DNA of 64,000 nt from Vibrio lentus (GTDB lineage Bacteria > Pseudomonadota > Gammaproteobacteria > Enterobacterales > Vibrionaceae), in NCBI RefSeq assembly GCF_030409755.1, contig NZ_JAUFQE010000001.1:248001-312000 (forward strand). The letters run 5' to 3'. Numbering within the stretch: position 1 is the first letter of the stretch; each line of letters begins with the position of its first letter. The notes under the pieces are model-generated. The model did not search any database and was not told the DNA's origin. It saw nothing but the letters and a program-made list of their open reading frames with translations. The translations under genes and the position numbers were made by a program. Below, in pieces: positions 21,462 to 29,254 of the stretch.

Positions 21462-21644
21462 TTATGGTTGGATGACGATATCTTGATTTTCAGTAGTCGA
21501 TAAGCTGGCGCGGTTCTGTTCGATAAGTTGAGCCGCATAAGAGGGAGTCACAGCTTGAATTTCGCCTTTCGAACGAATAGTTAGTGCTTCCCACGCATGA
21601 TCACGATATTTGCCTGTTTGTGTATATTCAATAAGTACTCTCAT
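21462..21644 (-). CDS. small hypothetical protein (60 aa)
   Basis: A 60-residue protein of unknown function with a strong GGATGGAAG ribosome binding site 3-6 nt before the ATG. The sequence (MRVLIEYTQTGKYRDHAWEAL at the start) is soluble and mixed alpha/beta, with no membrane helix. A terminator-like hairpin lies just downstream. Good translation signals and isolated placement argue that it is a real gene. The 297 bp upstream (21645-21941) hold only the terminator at 21879-21912. Confidence 0.65.
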   Translation of the reverse strand: MRVLIEYTQTGKYRDHAWEALTIRSKGEIQAVTPSYAAQLIEQNRASLSTTENQDIVIQP

Positions 21645-21878
21645 GATTCTTCCATCCGGTGTGTGGTTAACGTGCTACTAACATTAGCGCTATTGTTGAG
21701 GTTACACACCTGTTAAAAATGGAACATAAGATTAACCAAATGAGAATGCGTGTAACTTGAAAAACAGAGCGAATTGGACTTATCGAGAACCGTTATCAAT
21801 ACGGTTTGGCTGCTAGGAAGCAAAAATTAGAAGCTGGGAGTTAGGTCTATGTATGGAAGTACTTGCGGTGGGAAAACA

Positions 21879-21912
21879 AAAAACGCTGCGGATTCGCAGC
21901 GTTTTATTTTTT
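21879..21912. terminator. bidirectional intrinsic terminator
   Basis: Stem AAACGCTGCG (21881-21890) pairs with CGCAGCGTTT (21895-21904) across the 4-nt loop GATT, flanked by A-runs on the left and T-runs on the right, so it can work on both strands. It most likely ends the small gene at 21942-22166. Confidence 0.85.
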
Positions 21913-21941
21913 TAGAAAGAGATACTGAGTATCAAGGCTGG

Positions 21942-22166
21942 TTATTTCTTCAAACCAACAATCTTACATGCGGAAGTGACCGCACTTTCAAGGTCGGTTA
22001 AACGGCCTGCACTGGCTGGTCCTAGGACATTTGAATACAAGGCTAACTGCTTCTCAAATGATAAATCTAATTGGTTGTATAGATTTTGGCGAATTTGAGC
22101 GTGCTGTTGAGGCTTTGCGCTCGATAACCCTTCCAATGTATCGTAGATGAGAGTTGTTGTATCCAT
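21942..22166 (-). CDS. small hypothetical protein (74 aa)
   Basis: A 74-residue, mostly helical, soluble protein. The ATG is preceded by AAGGGA at good spacing, and a clear terminator follows the stop. No motif is recognised (DTTTLIYDTLEGLSS at the start, a single Cys near the end). The 296 bp upstream to the oxidase operon hold nothing I can identify. Confidence 0.65.
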   Translation of the reverse strand: MDTTTLIYDTLEGLSSAKPQQHAQIRQNLYNQLDLSFEKQLALYSNVLGPASAGRLTDLESAVTSACKIVGLKK

Positions 22167-22462
22167 AGACGGTCCCTTAGTACATCTTTATAAAATAATG
22201 AAGATTATGCACTTAGTCACATCTTTGTTCTGGGATATCGATCTCATTATGTGTGAATTGACTTTATTATGTAATCAGTTAGTTAAAACGTTTGGTGGGT
22301 AAAGTGTCGAGATTGGGTGTGGTTAGAATATCAAAAACACGGTTGTATCAAAGCTCGTCTGTACTCAAACACAGTTGTATTGGAGACCGTTCTATTAAAA
22401 ACTGCTCTATTAATAAAAAGCAGGAGGCCTGAATCTGGCCTCCTGCGTGGTCTGTTTGTCGA

Positions 22463-24619
22463 CTAACGTATGTTGATGTTCTTATCTCGACTTTCGTACA
22501 TTTCAGGTGTGGTGTGTAACCCTCCAGCGTAACCTGCAGCTTCAAGCGTTTCTCTTACCTCTCGAACGTGCTCTGCGGTTACTGGTTCCTCTCTATCTCC
22601 AAGGTGCAATCGCACGAAGGTGATCAACTCAGCCAACCTTTGATCCGACAGCACATCTTCAAAGCTTGCCATTGGCATGAAGTTTCTGTCTTTGTCGAGA
22701 TAGGTGGGTTGTAGGCCACGCACGGTTACCGCGATGGTGTTGAATGGGTCACTGTGCATGATGATGCCGTTATTCAACAGAGTAGGGGCGATAGGGTCAC
22801 GTCCTTTACCATCGTCTCCATGACAGGCTCCACATGTCTGGCGATACGTGGTGTAAATGTCAGTCGCGTAAGAGTCTTCATCAAACCCTTTAGGCTGCAA
22901 CGGAACCGCGTCACTACTGATGGTGTTGTTGATGTCACCACTGAGTAGGTAATAGGACATCGACTCGATATCTTCACGTGTCATCAAGCTTAGGCTGTTT
23001 TTCACTACGTCAGCCATGCCGGCAAAGGCAGTCCCTTTGTCTGAGTGACCCGTGTGTAAGAAATCGGTCAGTGTCGCTTCATCCCAACCATCGACATACA
23101 GCTCGTTGGCCGTGATATCGGGCGCATTCCAGCCGTCAATCAAGTTACCTTGGAAAATACGTTCAGGTATCAGAGCTTGAGCAATGTTTCGCGGGGTATG
23201 GCACTCAGAGCAGTGTCCAAGACCAGCAACCCAATATTTCCCTTGTTGCCATTTCTCAACGTTTTCGACTTCCGATTTAAGTTCTTCAGGCACTTGATAG
23301 TCAATTGGGTCGGTATCCATGAACACAATGTTCCACCCGAGCAGACCTAGACGTATATTCGATGGAAACATCATGCTGTTGTCGTCATTGCGGCGAGGCA
23401 CCGCGGTGATTGACTGCATGTATTCCCACAAATCGACCATGTCTTGGTCTGTGAGGTGTTGATAAGAAGTGTAAGGCATTGCAGGGTACAGGTAACCGTT
23501 CTTACCTTTACCTGCAACTAACGCGGCTCGGAAATCATCAAAGTCATAAGTACCAATACCTTCCGTTGTGTGCGGCGTAATATTGGTTGAATAGACGGTG
23601 CCGAAAGGGGTCACAAAAGGAAGCCCACCAGCAAAAGGTTCGCCACCTTCTGCACTATGACAAGCGACACAGTCACCGGCATAAGCAAGATATTCACCAC
23701 GCTCAACAGACTGAGCTTCTAGGTTCGCGAGTCGTTGTTGCTGCTCTGAGCCCGCATGTCGAATGTAAGCACCCAGTGCAAGTATCTCGTTTTCCGAAAG
23801 CTGTTTATCAAACGCAGGCATCAGGTTGTTCAAGCCTTTGTTGATAGTGTGTTGTATCTCTTCAATACTCCCTCCGTGCAGCCAGATATCATCTGAAAGA
23901 TCAGGGACGCCGATCGCCGGATTCGCGATAGAACCATCGGCGTGACAAGACGAACAGTATTTTGCAAACAGCTCTTTGCCGACTTTGACTTTCACCTCTG
24001 GAACATCAGTATGGCGTTGGTTGAGCGAAGCTAAGTAGTAAGAAACCTTAGCCACTTCATCGGGGCGCATTATCTCGCTCCAACCCGGCATCGCGCCATT
24101 TCGCCCTTTGGCGATCGAATGAATGATCGCTTCATCACTACCACCATATAGCCATTCTTGGTCAATAAGGTTAGGGAAGTGTTTCTGACCTTGAGCGTTG
24201 TCACGATGACAAGCCGCGCAGTGAGTTTGGAACAAGATTTGTCCGCTGTTCACTATTTCGGGTATGCCAGACAATCCTTCGAGGGTTGTCTCCGTTGTTT
24301 GAGAGAATTGCTCGTTTAACGTTGTGCTGGGTGAGCTGAGTTTGTCGTCACTTTGCTTCCAATCGACTAACCCTTCCCATTCACCAAGCCCGGGGTAGAG
24401 CACCAAATAGCCAGCAGACAATAGAAAGGCAATAGCATAGCTAACAAAGAGTAGTTTTGGCGGTGGCGCATCTTTTTCTTCAATCCCATCAAAAGTGCCA
24501 AGGGTGTGGTCTTGATCGGCTTGGTGATTGCTACGCCAATATTTAACGACAACAGACACCATAAGAACGAAGAAGATTAAGGTTAAAATTACCGCCCATA
24601 GATTCCAAAATGCACTCAT
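22463..24619 (-). CDS. CcoP fused to a three-haem cytochrome c (five haems)
   Basis: A 718-residue cytochrome, about twice the length of an ordinary CcoP. The N-terminus is CcoP-like: membrane helices at about 5-27 and 55-76, then two c-haem sites CAACH (134-138) and CSSCH (222-226). From about residue 305 it continues as a three-haem cytochrome like the electron-accepting subunit of membrane alcohol or gluconate dehydrogenases, with CVACH (317-321), CSECH (470-474) and CGACH (596-600). The haem domains should be periplasmic. The start overlaps the ccoO stop as ATGA. Read as one uninterrupted frame, so the fusion is not an assembly of two genes here. No separate dehydrogenase catalytic subunit is encoded nearby. 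Confidence 0.92.
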   Translation of the reverse strand: MSAFWNLWAVILTLIFFVLMVSVVVKYWRSNHQADQDHTLGTFDGIEEKDAPPPKLLFVSYAIAFLLSAGYLVLYPGLGEWEGLVDWKQSDDKLSSPSTTLNEQFSQTTETTLEGLSGIPEIVNSGQILFQTHCAACHRDNAQGQKHFPNLIDQEWLYGGSDEAIIHSIAKGRNGAMPGWSEIMRPDEVAKVSYYLASLNQRHTDVPEVKVKVGKELFAKYCSSCHADGSIANPAIGVPDLSDDIWLHGGSIEEIQHTINKGLNNLMPAFDKQLSENEILALGAYIRHAGSEQQQRLANLEAQSVERGEYLAYAGDCVACHSAEGGEPFAGGLPFVTPFGTVYSTNITPHTTEGIGTYDFDDFRAALVAGKGKNGYLYPAMPYTSYQHLTDQDMVDLWEYMQSITAVPRRNDDNSMMFPSNIRLGLLGWNIVFMDTDPIDYQVPEELKSEVENVEKWQQGKYWVAGLGHCSECHTPRNIAQALIPERIFQGNLIDGWNAPDITANELYVDGWDEATLTDFLHTGHSDKGTAFAGMADVVKNSLSLMTREDIESMSYYLLSGDINNTISSDAVPLQPKGFDEDSYATDIYTTYRQTCGACHGDDGKGRDPIAPTLLNNGIIMHSDPFNTIAVTVRGLQPTYLDKDRNFMPMASFEDVLSDQRLAELITFVRLHLGDREEPVTAEHVREVRETLEAAGYAGGLHTTPEMYESRDKNINIR

Positions 24620-25230
24620 TGTGATACCTCCTGTGACGTATCTTTACCAAGGCTTTGTAGATAGCGGATCAGAGCTTCACCTTTGGTTTTTCCTCTTACT
24701 TGTAATCGGGCGTCACCTATTTCTTGGTCAGTATAAGGAACACCAAGTATCCGGAGGGTTTCCATTTTGTCGCTTATGTCGTCGCCTGACAGAGTCTGTT
24801 CAAATAACCAAGGGTAGGCGGGCATGATCGATGTCGGTACGACTTTTCGAGGGTCAATTAGATGAATAGCATGCCACTGGTCAGAATACTTTCTACCTAG
24901 GTTAGTGAGGTCCGGCCCCGTGCGCTTAGAACCCCACAAGTTAGGAAATTCGTAGATGTCGTCTGCTTCTTTGTTCGGACGACCATTACGCTTCACTTCA
25001 GGCTCTAGAGGGCGAACCATTTGTGTATGGCACACATGACAGCCTTCACTGATGTAGATGTCTCGTCCTGCTAACTCAAGAGGTGTGAGTGGCATCGCTA
25101 AACTGCCTTTGGCAATGTCGTCTCCACGGACAATGCTAGGCACTACCCAAACCAACAGAGAGAAGGAAGCGACGACAACGGTGGTCAAAATTAAAATGAC
25201 GATTGAATGTGTAAAGTCTTTACTCATCAT
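24616..25230 (-). CDS. ccoO: cbb3-type cytochrome oxidase subunit II
   Basis: A 204-residue mono-haem CcoO. It has an N-terminal membrane anchor (about 8-32), a c-haem site CHVCH within EGCHVCHTQMVRPLEPEV, and the distal Met in TSIMPAYPW. It passes electrons from CcoP to CcoN on the periplasmic face. Its ATG follows the ccoN stop codon directly, with GGGAG inside the end of ccoN. No ccoQ gene intervenes before the CcoP fusion. Confidence 0.95.
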   Translation of the reverse strand: MMSKDFTHSIVILILTTVVVASFSLLVWVVPSIVRGDDIAKGSLAMPLTPLELAGRDIYISEGCHVCHTQMVRPLEPEVKRNGRPNKEADDIYEFPNLWGSKRTGPDLTNLGRKYSDQWHAIHLIDPRKVVPTSIMPAYPWLFEQTLSGDDISDKMETLRILGVPYTDQEIGDARLQVRGKTKGEALIRYLQSLGKDTSQEVSQ

Positions 25231-26655
25231 TTAAGCTCCCTCATTAACGGCGTGTTTAGCGTTATGTACTACTGGCATACGAACAGTTTTAAATAAGTTA
25301 AATGCCATTAGGAATAAACCCAGAACAAACAGTGCACCACCAAAGAATCGTAAGAACAACCAAGGTGCTTTAAAGTCCATAGCCTCTACAAAGCTGTATA
25401 TCAGTTCGCCATTTTCATTTTGGGCGAGCCACATATAACCTTCGCCGATACCCGCGACCCAAAGCGCAATCGCATAAATGGCGACGCCAGCATGGGCAAG
25501 CCAGAAGTGCCACTTAATCAGTCGTCGTGACCAAAGATCGGTTTGGCCCCACAAGCGCGGAATGAAGTAGTAAAAAACCGCTATCCCTGACATTCCCACC
25601 CATCCGAGTGCTGCGGAATGTACGTGGCCGATTATCCATTCGGTGTTGTGTGCCACCATGTTGAACCAGCGGATAGCAAGTAACGGGCCTTCGAATGTTG
25701 CTAAGCAGTAGTAAAGAATCGCTGAGAAAAAGAATAAAAGAATGTAGTCGGACTTCAGCTTTTCTTTGTTTTGTAGAAGGGTCATTGCGCTATTGAAAGC
25801 ACCCGCCCAGGAAGGGAGCCACAGGATCAATGACATCACGATTCCGATGTTCTGAATCCAGATGGGAACGGAAGAGTAGACTAAGTGGTGCGTTCCGGCC
25901 CACGTGTAAAAGCCGACCAAGCCCCAAAAATGGATGACAGACAAGCGGTACGAATAGATAGGTCGGTCCGCTGCTTTAGGTATGAAATAGTAATTCATAC
26001 CAATCACACCAGCGGTCAGTAAGAAACCAACGGCATTATGTCCCCACCACCATTGAACAATCGCATCTTGAGCACCTGCGAATACAGAGTAGGACTTCAT
26101 AGCCGAGACCGGCATCGCAAGATTGTTCACAATGAAAATCATGGCAACAACGATAATGAAAGCAGCAAAAAACCAGTTAGCCACGAAGATATGGCTCACT
26201 TTCCGCTTGGCAAGGGTGCCAAAGAACAACACTGCATAGAGCACCCAAACCAGTACAATCATTAAGTCGATTGGCCATTCAAGTTCCGCATACTCTTTTG
26301 AACTGGTGTGGCCCCCAGGCAAGGAGATGACCGCGAGTAGTAGAATAAATTGCCATCCCCAAAAGACCATCCACGACAGGCTTTTATTGAACAGCTCGCA
26401 ATGGCCAGTTCGTTGGGCAATATAGAGTGAAGTCCCCATTAAAATATTCACCACAAACCCATAGATAACGCCTGAGGTATGCAGAGGGCGAAGACGACCA
26501 AATTGGAAATATTGAGAATCGAAATTGAGCACAGGCCAATACAATTGAGCGGCGAGGATCACGCCGATGATCATACCCACAATCGCCCAGATTAAAGAGG
26601 CGATGATAAAGTATCTCACGACCTTGATGCTGTACTGCGTTGTCACTTGTTCCAT
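25231..26655 (-). CDS. ccoN: cbb3-type cytochrome oxidase catalytic subunit I
   Basis: A 474-residue haem-copper oxidase subunit with about twelve membrane helices. Haem and CuB ligands are visible: His in RPLHTSG, WWWGHNAVGF, the His pair in WAGTHHLVY, and HVHSAALGW. It reduces O2 to water. AAGGAG lies 8 nt before the ATG. Compared with standard CcoN the sequence is clearly homologous but divergent, so this is likely a second, accessory cbb3 oxidase; assembly genes (ccoGHIS) are not in the window. Confidence 0.95.
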   Translation of the reverse strand: MEQVTTQYSIKVVRYFIIASLIWAIVGMIIGVILAAQLYWPVLNFDSQYFQFGRLRPLHTSGVIYGFVVNILMGTSLYIAQRTGHCELFNKSLSWMVFWGWQFILLLAVISLPGGHTSSKEYAELEWPIDLMIVLVWVLYAVLFFGTLAKRKVSHIFVANWFFAAFIIVVAMIFIVNNLAMPVSAMKSYSVFAGAQDAIVQWWWGHNAVGFLLTAGVIGMNYYFIPKAADRPIYSYRLSVIHFWGLVGFYTWAGTHHLVYSSVPIWIQNIGIVMSLILWLPSWAGAFNSAMTLLQNKEKLKSDYILLFFFSAILYYCLATFEGPLLAIRWFNMVAHNTEWIIGHVHSAALGWVGMSGIAVFYYFIPRLWGQTDLWSRRLIKWHFWLAHAGVAIYAIALWVAGIGEGYMWLAQNENGELIYSFVEAMDFKAPWLFLRFFGGALFVLGLFLMAFNLFKTVRMPVVHNAKHAVNEGA

Positions 26656-26670
26656 AACAAGGCTCCTTGC

Positions 26671-27066
26671 CTACAGTTTTGAATTACTGTCTGTTTTTGA
26701 GTCGCTAACTGAACTTGATTCCTTGCCGAGCATTGAATAGAAGTAGGAGATATCTCGGATGTCCTGATCTGAAAGTGTGTCGGCTTGTTGCTGCATGAGA
26801 ATCGCCAAACCACTGGTTCTTTCCCTTGTCTGATAATCTTTCAGTGAGGAAATGAGATACCCTATTTTTTGGCCACGAAGGTTCGGATAGGGGTCTTGAG
26901 TTGAGATACCATCAACGCCATGACAAGTCATACACACCTTGGCTTTTTGTTTTCCTAACTCGAACTGCTCGTCGTTAGATTCTGCGTAAACTGGATTCAT
27001 GACAGCCGTCATTAGCAGAATGGAAAGTGCGGTTATGGGGTTAAACTTTTGCTTATTTAATCTCAT
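26671..27066 (-). CDS. mono-haem cytochrome c
   Basis: A 131-residue secreted cytochrome with a signal peptide (residues 1-28, ending VYA) and one haem site CMTCH. The downstream PNLRGQKIGYL and MQQQADTLSDQDIRDISYF segments are typical of c553/c4-like class I cytochromes. It is the first gene of the ccoNOP unit, 15 bp ahead of ccoN, and probably donates electrons to the oxidase. AAGGGA precedes the ATG. Confidence 0.92.
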   Translation of the reverse strand: MRLNKQKFNPITALSILLMTAVMNPVYAESNDEQFELGKQKAKVCMTCHGVDGISTQDPYPNLRGQKIGYLISSLKDYQTRERTSGLAILMQQQADTLSDQDIRDISYFYSMLGKESSSVSDSKTDSNSKL

Positions 27067-27422
27067 TACGTATTCCCTTATTGAAGAAAAGAGCGAGTGC
27101 TTGATGAACCTCAGAAAACACTCACCTTGGTGTAAAGGTTATGCATGCATAAGCGTTCTCGCTACTCAGTTACTCATTTTTATTGTCAATTTTATCGGTC
27201 ACTACGTATTCATCACGGGAATTGGATTACTTATTAACCACAAAAAAGCTGTTTTTATTTAAATCGAGCAGCGCTAATAGCACGGTAAACCGAGGGTTAT
27301 GGGATTTCATGGAATATAGGAGAAACGTGGAAGGTGGACTGAAATTAGCGAACGACTTACACCAATTAAATGGCGAATATGAACTAGACTCAAATTAGTG
27401 ACCTTTTAAAATGGAGTTTAAA
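27067..27422. other. divergent promoter region of the oxidase block
   Basis: About 356 bp between the cytochrome c gene and the divergent SUOX-fold gene. It should hold both promoters. I looked for an FNR box (TTGAT-N4-ATCAA) and found only half-sites such as TTGAT near 27101. No convincing gene is present. Confidence 0.45.
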
Positions 27423-27878
27423 ATGAGAACTGCACTTCTGTTTATACTTTCATTGTGTTCATTTTCTATTTTCGCGGCATCAGAACTCACCGTATTCGAC
27501 CACTTAGGGCAAAAACATCAATTAAGTAGAGAGCAGCTGTTATTGCTTCCTCAAAAAGAAATAACGACGACGTTACCGTGGGTTGATGGAGAGTTGGTTT
27601 ATAGCGGCGTAACCTTGCAAACTATACTCGAAACCATGGACTTGCCTATCTCATCGCAAGTCACTTTTGTTGCATTGAACGACTACAAAATCGCTGTTCC
27701 TAAAGAAGACTTCTATGATTACCAACCGATCATTGCGATTAAACAAAATGGCCAATTTATGTCGGTTAGGGACAAAGGTCCATATTGGTTGATCTATCCG
27801 CTTTCTTCGACTCCAGACATTGATAACACAGACTTCCATGCCAAGATGATTTGGCAGATACGAGATATTCATTTGTAA
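27423..27878 (+). CDS. periplasmic SUOX-fold (molybdopterin-binding-like) protein
   Basis: A 151-residue protein with a signal peptide (about residues 1-19, ending FAA) and a partial oxidoreductase molybdopterin-binding fold: WVDGELVYSGVTLQTIL, then DYKIAVPKEDFYDY and RDKGPYWLIYPL. The cofactor-ligating Cys of sulfite oxidase-type enzymes is not seen, so it may be a sensory or structural relative. ATG 27423 is chosen for GGAG 6 nt upstream. It lies 9 bp ahead of the degenerate GGDEF gene and probably forms a two-gene signalling unit with it. Confidence 0.75.
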   Translation: MRTALLFILSLCSFSIFAASELTVFDHLGQKHQLSREQLLLLPQKEITTTLPWVDGELVYSGVTLQTILETMDLPISSQVTFVALNDYKIAVPKEDFYDYQPIIAIKQNGQFMSVRDKGPYWLIYPLSSTPDIDNTDFHAKMIWQIRDIHL

Positions 27879-27887
27879 GGGATTACT

Positions 27888-28913
27888 ATGAAAAAGCTGC
27901 TGTCATTGGCTGCCATTAAAATTGTCGTGTTATCTTTAGCGGCGGTGGTGCTTACCGTAAATATCTACAGCGTCACGCGCATTAACGACATCAATAAGAG
28001 TTTTTCGAATCGACAAAATGAAGCCACGTGGTTCGTTTTTCAGTTAGTAAAAGAATACGCTAACTTCTTGATGGTCAGTCGCTCTGACACCATCGATTAT
28101 GATGAATTATGGTTAGCGTACGATATTACTTGGAGTCGTTTTGATATATTGATTAATAGCACTGAGTCTTCCAATTTCATTAAATCGGCGAACTTTAAAC
28201 CTTATTTCACCACAGAATTTGATAAGTTTAAGAGCTTGGAATCCTCCATTAAATTAGTTAACCAAGGTGTACTACCTAAAGAATCGCTGCAAAAAAAGGT
28301 CGATATTTGTTATCACACACTTGTAGACTTCATTAACGACAAGTTTCGCTTACAAAGCCCGGTAATTGAAGAAAACACCTCGATGGTTGATAAGTTAGTC
28401 ATGGTGCATCAAATCAGTAGTCTATTCCTAGCTGTGATTTTGCTGATGACGGGGGCTATTTTCTATGTGGATTTCTCTGTTAAAAGAAAGCTCTACTCAA
28501 CTGATTTCATCACAGGCTTTCGAAATCGAGTGTCATTGATGAAGTTCGTCAAAAACAACTATCCGAAAGACAACAACTTTGACCTTTACTTCGTACGCAT
28601 CAGAAACTTGAGTGAAATTAACCAAAAATATGGACTTGAATATGGTGATCTCGTGGTGAGTTCGGCTGCCAAATCCCTCACCGCCAAGATCCCTGAAAGC
28701 ACCATTTCATTCCGCAGCAGTGGAAGCCAGTTCTTATTCTTCATTCCAGATCATTTGTACGCGAGTGATGAAATTCAGGAAAAATTCAACGATGTGCTCA
28801 GTGATTACATTTCGGCAGGTAACTTAGAGTTGATGATAGACGCCGTAGTGAGACATAAGAAAAACATCAGTTCCAAAGACATGATGGAGCTACTGACTTC
28901 GATGCAAGGCTAA
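27888..28913 (+). CDS. membrane protein with degenerate GGDEF domain
   Basis: A 341-residue protein: membrane helix (about 7-27), a roughly 150-residue periplasmic domain, a second helix (about 172-195), then a GGDEF-like domain starting at DFITGFRNRVSL. The active-site loop reads SSGSQF where GGDEF is expected, so diguanylate cyclase activity is not expected. It may instead bind nucleotide or act as a scaffold. It is coupled to the SUOX-fold gene, which may supply the periplasmic signal; the pair faces the oxidase operon, suggesting a respiratory or redox cue. Confidence 0.85.
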   Translation: MKKLLSLAAIKIVVLSLAAVVLTVNIYSVTRINDINKSFSNRQNEATWFVFQLVKEYANFLMVSRSDTIDYDELWLAYDITWSRFDILINSTESSNFIKSANFKPYFTTEFDKFKSLESSIKLVNQGVLPKESLQKKVDICYHTLVDFINDKFRLQSPVIEENTSMVDKLVMVHQISSLFLAVILLMTGAIFYVDFSVKRKLYSTDFITGFRNRVSLMKFVKNNYPKDNNFDLYFVRIRNLSEINQKYGLEYGDLVVSSAAKSLTAKIPESTISFRSSGSQFLFFIPDHLYASDEIQEKFNDVLSDYISAGNLELMIDAVVRHKKNISSKDMMELLTSMQG

Positions 28914-29254
28914 GCTTCTATAAGGTTTAGTCTCGTTTCTATCCCTCCTTACTGATACCTCATCTTACTGGCCTATTTCTACGTTAGACGCTTTAATGAA
29001 GCTGTGTAGTGGTCAAGTAAAACTGGCCAAGCTAAGTCCACTAGCTTATCAACTAACTTACTAGCTTGTTACCCTCGTTAATATGTTGCCTTATGATCAG
29101 AGGGGGGCTTCCTTTGTTTATTTGGGTTTGTCTGTAGGTATTGTTATTTGAATCTTTCTGGGTGAGTCTGTGCTCATTGCCGAGGTTTATTTAGATGATT
29201 AAAGAGAGGCAGTTTGGTTGTGGTTATTCAGTAGTCATGCTTTTCGAAATACGA
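28914..29254. other. intergenic region between convergent genes
   Basis: About 340 bp with no gene. CAGTAGTC/GACTACTG (29229-29236 and 29253-29260) is a perfect 8-bp inverted repeat overlapping the stop codon of the next gene and could be its transcription end, though without a T-run. Confidence 0.45.

Noticed and set aside
24600..24640. A ccoQ gene between ccoO and the CcoP fusion
   Set aside because: The two genes overlap by 4 bp, so there is no room; ccoQ is absent here.
27183..27398. 71-codon plus-strand frame between the cytochrome and SUOX-fold genes
   Set aside because: No ribosome binding site, composition changes midway, and it lies in the divergent promoter region; only the last 30 codons look protein-like.
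29005..29029. Sequence TGTAGTGGTCAAGTAAAACT resembling an insertion-sequence end
   Set aside because: It recalls some IS outer ends, but no matching second end, target duplication or transposase remnant was found nearby.
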